Assembly: GCA_038098605.1 (NCBI GenBank)
Contig: JAZDUA010000890.1
Location: 339,134 to 403,133, forward strand
Length of the DNA: 64,000 nucleotides
Direction of reading: 5' to 3'
Source of the DNA: Gryllus longicercus
Taxonomy: Eukaryota > Arthropoda > Insecta > Orthoptera > Gryllidae
Shown: positions 24,008 to 36,019 of the stretch, piece by piece
How the letters are laid out: every line of letters begins with the position of its first letter
How positions within the stretch are numbered: position 1 is the first letter of the stretch
Program-made: the position numbers and the translations under genes
The notes under the pieces: generated by a model
The model's database searches: none
What the model was told of the DNA's origin: nothing
Seen by the model: only the letters and a program-made list of their open reading frames with translations

Positions 24008-24552
24008 CTGATTACTAGTAAATCCGGGATCTTCAACTGATAAAGTCGTTAGTCCCGTAATAGTGGTGCAAGTGTTTTGCTAAGGAGGTGGCGGTGAACA
24101 TGTTCCGCTAGACGGCGAGATTCGGCGCCAACTACCGTCGGCTAGCGGGGTTTTCCCAACCAGGTATCTCCCACCAGCGGGGTACCGCCCCAGCCGGGAC
24201 AAGCTCTAACACCCCGACAGGTCCCCCGGTGTGGTAGTGTAGTGTGTGTGTGTGTGTGTAAGTGTATAAGTAAGAGGTAGGAAAAGGCAAGGAATGGGAT
24301 GGAAAGATTGCGCGGGTTCCATTGCCTTTTTGGTAGAACTGCTCCAGCATTCTTCTGATATTGATCACAGAAACCACGGAAAACTACGGATCAGAGTCAT
24401 CGATCGCTAGAACTCTCTTCCAGACATGACAGAACTCTACCTAGATATCGCGATAGCGTCGAAAACCCTGTCATCGTCTGGCCTCTAGCCCCGGGATCTC
24501 CCGGACAGAGTCAATGAAGTGACATCAGTTGATGCCTTGAGTCACCTCCGGT
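24008..24552 (-). mobile_element. SINE family 1, inverted full-length copy
   Basis: Head on the right (plus strand TTGATGCCTTGAGTCACCTC), body on the minus strand, and tail region at about 24030-24060 (TAAAGTCGTTAGTCCCGTAA). It contains a short (GT)n stretch at about 24240-24258. Together with 22491-23045 it forms a long inverted pair. Confidence 0.8.
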
Positions 24553-24559
24553 AAGCACC

Positions 24560-25339
24560 TTCTACACCTGCTCAACCTCCTCAACCTCCAACGGACCCTC
24601 CGGAACCTCCAGACGCCTCCAACGCCCTTAGCGTGTCTCCCGCATTATCTCCCTAATTCAACTTCAGTCGCTTGAACTTTGATTCATCAGTGGACAGCCG
24701 TGTTTCGAAAGCATTCCACTCCTAGATCAACCCACATTCTTCATGTTCGGATGCAGATGGCTTCATTTCCTCTCCATCTCTTGATCACACTTCTCCCGCA
24801 CCGTCCATCATTTGTCTCATCTCTCCGTTTGCTTAATCAGATGTTCACCTTACCTTGTGATACTGTTCTGTGATTCATTTTATACAATGCTCACAAAACA
24901 CTTTGTCTTCACCCGTCGCTTGAGTATACTCTCACAGTCCGCCATATTAGGGCTTCCATTTCACTCCCATATCCACATACCAAACTTTCCGATTTCGTTG
25001 GTGCCTGCCGTGCATTCTTTCACCGTGATGCCGCCCCCGCCCCCGTGCGCTCCGGCCGCCTCTACACGCCCCTATCTCCGCCGGCGAATGCGTTTCCACC
25101 TAGGCATTATCCTCCACTCCGCCGCCCCCCAGCCCGCCATCCGGCATGCTTCGGCGGCGGATGCCCGCATTGTGAAGAGCTTGCCGCGTTTATCTGGAAG
25201 CTGCGGGGCGTGGGAGGGGGAAGGGGCGGGCGGGAATCGAGCCGGAAGGAGAATGCGGCTGATAAATTCAGCGCCCGCTGCCGATGAACTCTCGGCACTC
25301 ATTTGTCAAAAGCCACGCCGCGCTCTTATCGAGTGACGT
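24560..25339. other. Mixed DNA, no gene seen
   Basis: Pyrimidine-rich single-copy sequence, then a CpG-rich block from 25025 to 25290. The 174-codon frame at 24812-25336 has no recognisable domain and crosses this composition shift. Confidence 0.45.
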
Positions 25340-25735
25340 GGTGTTACGCCCGCTCGCTCGCCCGCCCAGCTGCCCACACGGCTGCCGAACCTCCCTGTTG
25401 CCCACCTGAACGCCATCCAACAGGCCAATCGCCCGCCCACCTAAACACCATCCGACAGGCCAATTGCCCGCACACCTAAACGCTCGCTCAGCTCTCCACC
25501 CAGCCACCCACGCATCCACCCGCCCAATCATTCGCTCAAACACCCGTTAACTTCCACTGACCGTCAAACCATCTGCCTTACCACCCGCCCAACCTCTTGC
25601 CCAATCGCCCGCCCCCCTCAACGGTCGCTCAGCTGTCCACCCAGCCACCCACCCATCCACCCACTCATCCACGTGCTCAATCACTCGCTCAAACACCCAT
25701 TAACTTCCACTGACCGTCAAACCATCTGCCTAACA
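25340..25735. repeat. Diverged C-rich repeat with about 150-bp duplication
   Basis: Loose CGCC, CACC and CAAC tetramers. A block starting GCTCAGCTCTCCACCCAGCC at 25483 recurs at 25626, and CGCTCAAACACCC plus TTAACTTCCACTGACCGTCA recurs about 152 bp on. This is probably the older, less homogenised edge of the 12-mer array that follows. Confidence 0.7.
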
Positions 25736-26192
25736 ACCCGCCCAACCTCTCGCCCCATCGCCCGCCCAATCGCCCACCAAACCGCCCGCCCAACCGCCCG
25801 CCCAACCGCCCGCCCAACCGCCCGCCCAACCGCCCGCCCAACCGCCCGCCCAACCGCCCGCCCAACCGCCCGCCCAACCGCCCGGCCAACCGCCCGCCCA
25901 ACCGCCCGCCCAACCGCCCGCCCAACCGCCCGCCCAACCGCCCGCCCTACCGCCCGCCCAACCGCCCGCCCAACCGCCCGCCCAACCGCCCGCCCAACCG
26001 CCCGCCCAACCGCCCGCCCAACCGCCCGCCCAACCGCCCGCCCAACCGCCCGCCCAACCACCCGCCCAACCGCCCGCCCAACCGCCCGCCCAACCGCCCG
26101 CCCAACCGCCCGCCCAACCGCCCGCCCAACCGCCCGCCCAACCGCCCGCCCAACCGCCCGCCCAACCGCCCGCCCAACCGCCCGCCCAATCA
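25736..26192. repeat. 12-bp C-rich minisatellite (ACCGCCCGCCCA)n
   Basis: About 34 near-identical 12-bp units with only a few substitutions (for example CGGCC, CTACC and CACCC variants). The minus strand is TGGGCGGGCGGT, with closely spaced G runs that could form quadruplexes. Because 12 is a multiple of three, all frames stay open on both strands, giving false proteins of repeated ARPT, GRAV, GGWA or GGRL units. Those frames are not genes. Confidence 0.95.
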
Positions 26193-26400
26193 GCCTTTTC
26201 ATCCACGCAAAAACGAACTAACCTCTCTCACATTCACCCAGTGAGGTCGCCAGTTACTCAGTCTGCCATTCACTCACCCGCCCAGCTCAACCCTCACCCA
26301 CCGCATCACACAGCCATCCTCCCGGCCAATTATGCGCATGACCCGTTGCCCTCCCGCTTAGCCGATCAACCCACCTTCACCGCCACTGCAAATGCGATCA
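26193..26400. other. C-rich edge of the minisatellite
   Basis: Diverged CACC/CGCC-type sequence fading into single-copy DNA. No gene seen. Confidence 0.4.
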
Positions 26401-26461
26401 ATATCAATATATGTCGGTTCAATATCAATATATGTCGGTTCAAAATCAGTATATGTCGGTT
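26401..26461. repeat. 21-bp tandem repeat, three units
   Basis: Three units of ATATCAATATATGTCGGTTC plus A, the last with two changes. Confidence 0.85.
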
Positions 26462-26737
26462 TCATATTTTTTTTATTACCTGCAACGGAAAATGTAATTT
26501 GAACACAGTTGCAATATACCAATCGCTTTTCTGAAATAATGGGGATTTAAATATATTTCATAGGAGATACTTTAGAAATTAAACAGAGAAACAGTAACAA
26601 ATAACACGTAAGGGTAACCCAGTTCCTTTCACGAACATCCTTCTGGGCCATAAACACAAAACATCATTTTCGTTAGTGGGAAATTTCTCTATGGAAATGA
26701 AGTATGTTACTAACTTCTGAAAGCACTCTATACTATA

Positions 26738-27145
26738 CACATATTGAGTGTGAGACCAAACACATTATTAGACAGTCAACGATATTGTTTTTATAAACTA
26801 TTATTGGGGATGAAGTTTGACAACCAGTATAAAAAGCAATGAATCCATGAAACGTAAATTTAAAATAACGTCAGACAATGTTTATTTTAATTGTACCTTT
26901 ATAATTGGAATATCTACTATTAACACTTGCCTAATCTATGAGTATTCTATTCACATATTGAGTGTGTCCACATTATTAGACAGTCAACGATATTGTTTCC
27001 ATAAACTATTATTGGGGATCAAGTTTCCCAACCAGAATAGAAAGCAATGTATCCTTGAAACGTAAATTTAAAATAACGTCAGAAAATGTTTATTTTAATT
27101 GTACCTTTATAATTGGAATATCTCTTATTAACACTTGGCTAATAG
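26738..27145. repeat. 214-bp tandem duplication
   Basis: CACATATTGAGTGTG at 26738 recurs at 26952. The following sequence, including ATTATTAGACAGTCAACGAT and TAAAATAACGTCAGA, matches with few differences for about 190 bases. This looks like a recent local duplication. The frame at 26817-27065 is not a credible protein. Confidence 0.85.
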
Positions 27146-27399
27146 AACTCCTTTGACCACTTAAACGTTCATTCTCCCTCGAAGCTCGGGACTCGATATA
27201 TGCACCCTGAGTTTTTAGAGCGTTGGGTGGGTGGTTTTGCTGCCCCTTTGCTCCTTGCATGAAATGCGCAGTCGGTGGCCTGCGCTCGTCGATGGAGCGC
27301 ACCTCCCTCTCTCCCGCGCCGCTTTTCACGGCAGCGCGCGGCCGCCCGCTGTAATCGGCGCGCGGCTACATTGCGCGTGCTGCCGGTGCGGTGACCTGT
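27146..27399. other. Transition into GC-rich DNA
   Basis: Single-copy sequence with rising CpG. No gene seen. Confidence 0.4.
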
Positions 27400-28880
27400 C
27401 AACCCCCTCGCGGTCTCACCCCTCCTCCCTCCCCCTTCTGCCCCAAACCACTGCCCTCACCTCATTCGCTTCCCCCACAGCCACCCACGCCTCCCTTGCA
27501 ACTGCCTCGGCCCTCGACACTATAGCCGCCCTCACTGCTGCCGCCGCTCCCTCCGCCCGCACCAATCTCGCTGCCCTCTCCGGCCTCACCTCTTCCTACC
27601 CACAGCTTTGCCACCCTCAATCACCCTACGACATCGCCCCCGCCACTCTGCTGCCTTCGCTTTGACCGCTACCCCCCACAACCACCCCATGCCTCACCCT
27701 TCCTTCCCCCTTCCCTGCCCTTACTGCCATTGCCGCTTCCTTCACCCACACCATTCTCGCGGCCCTCGTCCACTCGCCGGTCTCTCATAACTATTCCCAA
27801 CCACTCACCGCCACCTCCTCCCACCCTACGACATCGCCCCCGCCACTTTGCTGCCCTCGCTTTAACCGCTACCCCCCCCCACAGCCACCCACGCCTCCAA
27901 AGCCTCTCTCCCGGCCCTCGTCACTATAGCCGCCCTCACTGCTGTCGCCACTCCCACCACCTGCACCATTCTCACTGCCGTCGCACCCTTACCGGCCTGA
28001 CCTCACGCTACTCACACCACCCTCCTCTCTCTGCCTCCCTCAATCGCCATTAGACATGGCCTCCGCCACCCTGCTGCCCTCGCCGTAACTGCTACCCCCC
28101 ACAGACAGCGTCGCCTCCAATGCCTCTACCTCGGCTCTCGTCACCTGCGCTGCCTCACCCTTCCTTTCCCCGTCCCTGCCATCGCCGCTCCCTCCACCCG
28201 CACAATTCTCGCTGCCCTCGTCCACTCGCCGGTCTCTCATACCTGTACCACCTCCCCCTCCCCGCCACTTCCTACCAACCTCCGACATTGCCACCGCCAC
28301 CCAGCTACCCTCGCTTAAACCGCTACCCCCCTCCACAGCCACCCACGCCTCCAAAGCCTGTCTCCCAACCCTCGTCACTGTAGCCGCCCTCACTGCTGTC
28401 GCCACTCCCACCACCTGCACCATTCTCACTGCCGTCGCACCCTCACCGGCCTGATCTCACACCACCCTCTTCTCTCTGCCTCCCTCAATCGCCATTAGCC
28501 ATGGCCTCCGCCACCCTGCTGCCCTCACGTTAACCGCTAACCCACATAGCCATCCACGCCTTCAACTCCACTCCTTCGGCCCTCGCCACCCGCACTGCCC
28601 TCGCTGCTCTCACCACTCCCTCCGCCCGCACCATTCTGGCTGCCCTCGCCGCCCCCCTCTCACTACTACACAAACCTCCCCTTCCCCGCCATCTCCTCCC
28701 AACCTACGACATCGCTCCCTCCACCCTGCTGCCCTCGCATTAGCCGCTGCCGAATCATCGCACCGTACACTATCACCTCAACCCCTACCTCTCCCCCTTT
28801 CGCCTCCACAGATCCTCCCGCTCCAGCTGCACCCCCCCTCTCCGCTTTCACCACTCACCATCCCTCCCACGTGGCCCTCC
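27400..28880. repeat. Diverged C-rich tandem array, unit about 200-240 bp
   Basis: A block resembling CGACATCGCCCCCGCCACTC, then TGCTGCCCTCGC, AACCGCTACCCCCC and ACAGCCACCCACGCC, recurs near 27625, 27823, 28044, 28285, 28489 and 28700. Spacing is 198-241 bases, so about six units with high divergence and indels. Alternating forms (CTACGACATCGCC versus CCATTAGACATGG) hint at two unit types. The ORFs reading S, P, T, A and H are artefacts. It ends in a poly-C run at about 28880. Confidence 0.7.
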
Positions 28881-31122
28881 CCCCCCCCCCCGTGACTACA
28901 GCGCTCCGCTGCCGTTGTGACATTTGACGGCACGCCGGCACAAAAGGTGCCAATTTACATTTTTTGAACGCCGACAAAAGTGGCGTTTTTCTGCAACAGA
29001 GCATTGTTCGATCACCGTGTACGCGTATCATACCAGGAATTTCTCAGTTCTCGGTAGATGTGCTCGTAAAATGTTTTGACTAGTCCCAAATGCCCGAAGC
29101 CATCTGGGATTGGCAATTTTACCTACTGAAATTACTGGGGAATTACACATGTGAGTGAAAATAACGACAATCTGTTCATGATATGATGGAATTGGTGAAG
29201 CTCACCTGGTAAAACAAAATTTCTGTGCAATGTTGCGCCCCAAAATATCGCTCTTTTGCAGTCGACGCTTAAGAAAATAACTTCGCAAATCCAAAACTAT
29301 AATTTTGCGGGAAGTAAAAAATAATTCATTTGCTTGCTTTTCATAATGTAAATATACTAATTACTAGTATCCAAATATAATAAATTACATGAGATTTGGT
29401 CCTTTAGTTTATTAACAAACTTGTTTTATAATATACACACTTCACAGATTACAATACACAGATTTCTGAATTTTATAAAATATAAGTGTTAATAAATCAA
29501 GGGATCGTAAGCAAAATAACCTAATACATTAATGACAGTCCTACGAATATCGTATAAATAGTATAAATCAGTAAACCCGTAATCAGTGAAAAGTAATTCG
29601 TAATCCTTAAATCAGTAAAAAGTACAATAAAAACTTACTTCTCTCTCTGCCTAATACGTATTCCATATTGGTTTAATGTGCCATGTTTAAACTTTTGCAG
29701 AATATCTTCTCTATTCACTGATTTTCTTTCATAAATGTGAATGTCATAAACATTTTAAATTAACAAATACATTTATATTTAAATATCGAAATATATTATC
29801 GTATTTTTGTTAAAATGCAGATAATAAACATTTAATCATTTACATCACAGGCAAATGCGTTTTGGGGAAAAGATCATTTGAGTAATTTCTCTTGCTGAGA
29901 AAACAGAAAGATAAAATGAATAACTCTCTGCCATAAATGAATAATGTAGTGTAGAGACCTCTTCAAAGGACTTTACTACTTTGCACATATTTCTGCGTAC
30001 ACATATTCTCCTAGGTTTCTCAGGAATTACACACAATTTTCAAGACAATTTAGAAATAAAGGTGACTAACAGGAGGAACACAAAAGGAGGAAAATAAGGT
30101 CTTAAAGTCTCGAAAGCACTTGTACTTTTATTACGTTGAAAATATCTCTCTTTATGCAGTGCCTTTCGTGAAGTTCGAATCGAGGACACTTTAACATAAC
30201 TCGCAAAGTTCATATTCGCACTACTCGGTAATTTCCAGCGCCTTTGTTATTCTAATTACGTGGGTTTACGACATACAAGAAAGTTTCCAAAACGAAATCT
30301 TCGATGATAAAACCAGAGGAGCACTTTTTACGAGCAACTTCGTTTATTCCTCTATGAATTCTCGGAATGTGAGAATGAAATGAGGTGAACTGGAATTGTG
30401 TGATGATATAGCTGCACTGCTAACGCACTTCTGTGACGTTTGGAATGAAGTAAAACTAGCTGTTGGCAATGATCATGCTTTTCTATATGCCATTCGGAAA
30501 TAAACGATAGACATCATCCTTTTCTATCGGTACAGTTAATGGAAAAATAACTATTAGAATACGTAGATAAAAATGTAGATTCAATAATTATCAGTTGTCA
30601 TTATCACTGATGATGCTTGTGGTAATGAAAATATAATATTTAACATTAAATATTTCCGTTTAGAAAGAAATTTGAACTTTCTACCAACCAAATTTTGTGA
30701 GGTTGTAGTTAGCGAGGCAAAGGTAGAGAGTTTTATTCAGTTCCAAGATTCAATGTTTTTAAGTGCAAAGATTATTTATCTATACAAACATAAGGTCCTG
30801 CAACCTTTTGACACATGTGTTCATTTACAAAACTAGTGGTACGTCAACAATACATACTTTCTCGCATTACTCGAATTTCTAAATTTGCAATTTTCGAAAA
30901 TTCTGAGAGTTAAAGCAAAATGAGACCGCGCCATTCTTCCAAGCACCTCTTCTTCTACCTGCGGAAAAAAAGAAAGGGAGAGCGATATTTGAGATTTATT
31001 AAAATTTAATTACTTATAGTTCGCGCCAAATTTCACGAAAACTACTAATATTGTCGCACAATTGGACATGAACTTATTTAAAGGAACAGATTGTATTAAT
31101 AAAAAATCTCTAGATAGACAAC
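28881..31122. other. AT-rich, no gene seen
   Basis: Single-copy AT-rich DNA, about 2.2 kb. Nothing recognisable on either strand. Confidence 0.5.
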
Positions 31123-31190
31123 AGATGTTTCGCCGTCAATCAACCTTTTGGTTACGAGGACCCCAAAACATGGATTCTGACTACGCCACG
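31123..31190 (+). repeat. Dispersed repeat, copy 1
   Basis: GATGTTTCGCCGTCAATC, GGTTACGAGGACCCC and ACATGGATTCTGACTACGCC align with 55449-55514 at roughly 70 percent, with an exact 17-bp core (ACATGGATTCTGACTAC). Family unknown. Confidence 0.5.
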
Positions 31191-31292
31191 TGTTAGAGCA
31201 ATGTTTTTCTATTTTTAGCAACCAGAGTGTATAAAAATATGTTATGTTACGATTTAACATGGATACTAGAAATTCCTGCAATAGTCCACTAC

Positions 31293-32499
<1,207 letters not shown>

Positions 32500-32819
32500 C
32501 GCCCACCCGCCAATTACCTCTGACGCCCCTCCCCGCCGCCCCTGTGGCGACAGGATCCTGTCGCCGCGCCGGCCGGCGGCCGCTCCTCCCGCTCCCCCTC
32601 TAACACCCCCTCACGGGCCGCCCCACCCCTGCGTCTCCGCCGCCGCCGGAGCCTATTATCTGCATTCCAAAGAGCCGAGCAGCCGGCTGGCGGTGGCGCC
32701 GCCGCAGCCCGAAGGGGAGGGGCGGTGGTGAGTAGGGTGGAGCGGGGGCAGAGCGGGGAGGGGAGAGGGGAGACCGCCCCCGCGCGGGCACAGACGCCTT
32801 CTCCCTGCCTCTAGCGCCT
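32500..32819. other. GC-rich block
   Basis: CpG-rich sequence with GCCGCC and GGGGAGGG runs, leading into the 51-bp minisatellite. No gene supported. Confidence 0.4.
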
Positions 32820-33290
32820 TTCCTCACCCTTGCATCGGCCTACATTTCCTCCACCCCGCCTCCAGCGGCTTCCCCCATCCTTGCATCGGCCTACGTCTCC
32901 TCCATCCCGCCTCCAGCGGCTTCCCCCATTCTTGCACCGGCCTACGTCACTTCCACCCCGCCTCCAGCGGCTTCCCCTGCCCCTGCATCGGCCTACGTCT
33001 CCTCCAGTCCACCTCCAGCAACTTCCCCCGCCCTTGCATCGGCCTCCGTCTCCTCCACTCCACCTCCAGCGGCTTCCCCCGCCCCTGCATCGGCCTCCTT
33101 CTCCTCCAGTCCACCTCCAGCGACTTCCCCCACCCTTGCATCGGCCTACGTCACCTCCACCCCGCCCCCAGCGGCTTCCCCGCCCCTGCATCGGCCTCCG
33201 TCTCCTCCACTCCACCTCCAGCGGCTGTCCCCGCCCCGGCATCGGCCTACGTCTCCTCCACCCCACCTCCAGCGACTTCCCCCGTCCCTA
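32820..33290. repeat. 51-bp minisatellite, about nine units
   Basis: TGCATCGGCCTACGTCTCCT and CCTCCAGCGGCTTCCCCC recur at strict 51-base steps (near 32831, 32882, 32933, 32984, 33035, 33086, 33137, 33187 and 33238), with one unit of 50. Because 51 is 17 codons, frames remain open on both strands, giving a false 199-codon frame with a 17-residue period (RLQRLPPPLHRPTSPPP-like). The array runs into a SINE at 33380. Confidence 0.9.
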
Positions 33291-33379
33291 CTCCTACCGC
33301 CGCTCCATCTCCATCGCTTTTCTTGCGCTTATCCCCCACACCTCCTCTGCCACCGTCTCCACTTCTGCTACCGCAGTGT

Positions 33380-33690
33380 TTGTGCACTGCAGTGCCTCTG
33401 ACCGGGAGGTCCTGGTGTTCGAGACCTGAAGGCGGCAGGATTTTCGACGCTTGCTAGATAGCTGATAGATTGAATTCAACCTCTGTCTGGAGAAGAATTC
33501 TAGCGACTGGATGCTCTAATTGCTATTTTCCGTAGTTTCTCCAATCATCACCAGACGGATGCTGGAGCAGTACCCTAAAAACGGGCCACGGACCGCGCTC
33601 GATCTTTCCTTCTTCTTCCTTGTCCCTTACTCCTATTCTCACCCCTTACTCGCACACACGTACACTACACTACCACACTTGTTTTTCACA
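33380..33690 (+). mobile_element. SINE family 1, truncated both ends
   Basis: Begins within the head (GCACTGCAGTGCCTCTGACC, B-box-like GTGTTCGAGACC) and aligns through the body (GGCAGGATTTTCGACGCTTG, GGATGCTGGAGCAGTACCCT, ATCTTTCC) to ACTACACTACCACACTTG. The tail is missing. Confidence 0.8.
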
Positions 33691-33699
33691 GATTCTTTC

Positions 33700-34490
33700 T
33701 TGCTCTCAAATTAAAAGGCAGTGAACTGATCTTTACTCAAGAAACATATTCTATAAAGAACATGGAAATATCTAATCTACTAATAATTTTATCATAAAAG
33801 AGTGCGTCAATGAAGTAACTGTCTTTCATTTGTTCAAAATGTATGTGTTCTGCGTGAAAAAGAAATATTCCAGAAGCTAGCAAAGATGGACCGACCCCTA
33901 AGTTCCTTTCTGGATCGAATATTTCACGACTGAAGATTTCACAACCGTAATTTTTTGACGAGATTCAAACCTTTCGAATTTTCTCCCACCATTTCCTAGT
34001 CTAAGTTGGTCATCAAGACATTTGTATAAATTGGTACCCTGTATACATCTCCTTGCAGAGAAATAGGAGGATTGTATCGAAATCCTTTGGGTTGGTTTAT
34101 ATCGGCCAAGATATAAGGATAGTCAGTGTCATATACGGATACGATCAGACCGATGAATTTAAACTACTTGTCTACCAACAATGTATTCAAAAGACTTATG
34201 CACTCACGAGAGCAATGAGTATACACTCTCCTAGATCTTATTTAAAAATAGTATGCCACATTCATCATTTTACTATTATATTTCATCAATAGTATTGCTT
34301 GTCCCTCTCAATCTTCCTTAACACATTTCAACTTTTATTACCGATGCTCATCGTAGCCTCTTGTGGTAACTAATAATATTCAGGTGCTTCAAAGAAATGA
34401 ATACATACTTTCAAGTGTATTAAAAAATTATTTTCTTGATTACACTATCATTCAAATTGGTATACCAGTCTGGAAAGCAGAGATTGTATC
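33700..34490. other. AT-rich, no gene seen
   Basis: Single-copy AT-rich DNA with no coding or repeat signal that I can support. Confidence 0.5.
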
Positions 34491-34492
34491 GT

Positions 34493-34935
34493 CTAATGTG
34501 GTGTCCAGCTGGTGGGAGATACGTGCATGGGGAAAACCCCGCGAGTAGGCATGTAGGTCGGCGCCGAATCTCATGTATCTTTCCTTCCTTCTATAAATCC
34601 TTCGTACGCCTTCTTTCGGAGGGGAAGTAAAGCCGGCTGTCCCATGTTAGTAGATTTACTTGCATGTAAAAGATCCTCAAGCCTAAATGACACCTCTGAG
34701 CTAAACTCAAATCGCCTGTTTCTCGCCCAAGAAATACCTCCTTTCTCTGCTAGTTGGTGAAAGGAGCGTAGCGAAATTTGCGTGGTCAGACGGAAGAGCG
34801 GGCCTGATGGCCCGAGTCTCGCCACGTAAAATAAGGCAAATTCAATGTATCTGGGAATGAATACTGCTACCTATGAAAACCTGCACTGTACGTACTGTTG
34901 ACGCGCCGGGAGACACGAAATAATCAACAAATTTT
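34493..34935 (+). mobile_element. Mosaic SINE region: family 1 pieces around another SINE-like body
   Basis: 34493-34578 matches the central body of family 1 (GGTGGGAGATACGTGCATGG, GGTCGGCGCCGAATCTC). 34897-34935 resembles its tail (GTTGACGCGCCGGGAGACAC then AATCAACAAA). Between them lies different sequence with CCCATGTTAGTAGATTTACT and TGCATGTAAAAGATCC, which from memory resembles the 3' body of another insect SINE. It could be one SINE inserted in another or a recombinant family. Confidence 0.5.
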
Positions 34936-35106
34936 GATACAGGTATACCCGCACTTCCCTAGAACAGCGGGGCGCCATTTCGTTGGTATCAGAACTTGTC
35001 ATTACCGTACATTAGTCGAATAGCAGGGAAAATGGAATCAGCAAACATTGCCAAGTCCTTTTTATCTTTTTACGTTGCCTTCAAAACGAAAAGCAAATTG
35101 AGTCCC
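34936..35106. other. Flank of the transposase remnant
   Basis: Short single-copy stretch that may include the decayed 3' part of the mariner-type element. No terminal repeat found. Confidence 0.3.
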
Positions 35107-35463
35107 TTAGAATACAAACCACACCTCACGTTTACACCAGGCAAATTTACAGCGTTTACAGCGTAATGTGGTCAAGTACTTGCCATTATTTCTGTTAACA
35201 GTTCCATTTAGTTTGAATTGTTCTTCATCCGACCAAACAATTATTTCCAAAAGTCGGGGCTCACTTGTAACCATCTCCTGAATCCATTCACGAAATTGTA
35301 CCCTGCCATTCAAGTTATCGTCACTTAGCTCTTGCAGCATCCTCGAAATGTACCGTCGCATCTTGCCGTTCTTTAGAATACCTAACACACTACTAGCACG
35401 TACACAACTCTCACGTGGCCCTTGCCTTGGCGAGTTTTGTGGTGAATAGTTCCAAAACCGCAA
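35107..35463 (-). pseudogene. Mariner-type transposase fragment (DDE superfamily)
   Basis: A 118-codon open frame on the minus strand carries LQELSDDNLNGRVQFREWI and then IIVWSDEEQFKLNGTVNRNN, the region around the first catalytic aspartate (W-S-D-E) in the IS630/Tc1/mariner transposase family widespread in insects. The enzyme would cut and paste its element through a DDE/D active site, but only this middle piece survives. There is no ATG at its start, no N-terminal helix-turn-helix, and no second or third catalytic acid. ACAAGGTGTTTCAAAAATTT on the minus strand at about 36010 could be the 5' terminal repeat. This is a dead copy. Confidence 0.75.
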
Positions 35464-36012
35464 CTATACTTGGGTTTTTATGACGTGGCGCGTCAGGGTC
35501 TGTCTTCACGATGGAATAACTCACGGCATTGGGCGCCTTTCTCAGTCGTGCCGCTAGATGCCGCTCAACACATGGCACTGCTTGACAAGGTTGCGATCAT
35601 TAAGTACCACACCTTAAGTACTGCACCTTACGTAAACTTATGGTGCATTACTGGTAACAATTCACTAGTAGGAAATCACTTGTTGCCGTCCGAGGTCGGC
35701 CTCAACGGACTTTAGGCACATGAATAGTGCCATCAATCAAGATCCTAGAATTTGTCTCGTGATTAAGCAATTGTTAACCTTGAAGGTGTATCAGAACCAT
35801 ACTCACGTCTCTGTATCCGCAAACCTTCACCTTAATAACCTGCTTCCCCTCTTCAAAGCTCAAACGTACGTTCATATTTTTGCGCAATAAGACGATTCTT
35901 CCACGTGTGGAAGAAACATTAATTCAATTTATTCCAGAAATTGAAAATGTGTAGGTGAGAAAGAAGCCTATGTTTTATATGATAGTTCAAATTTTTGAAA
36001 CACCTTGTATTT
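35464..36012 (-). mobile_element. Probable decayed 5' part of mariner-type element
   Basis: Sequence upstream of the transposase piece on its strand, ending near a GAAACACCTTGTAT stretch (plus strand, about 35997-36010) that resembles terminal repeats of insect mariner-like elements. No intact frame. Extent inferred only. Confidence 0.35.
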
Positions 36013-36019
36013 ACTTTAC

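Noticed and set aside
24812..25336. 174-codon plus-strand frame
   Set aside because: No recognised domain. It spans a shift from AT-rich to CpG-rich DNA, with matching frames on the other strand over the GC part.
25673..26221. 182-codon plus-strand frame and 158-161-codon minus-strand frames of ARPT, GGWA or GRAV repeats
   Set aside because: All are translations of a homogeneous 12-bp minisatellite, which stays open in every frame because 12 is a multiple of three.
32830..33429. 199-codon frame with 17-residue proline-rich repeats
   Set aside because: It follows the 51-bp minisatellite and runs on into a SINE. One 50-bp unit disturbs the phase, and no start or regulatory context is visible.
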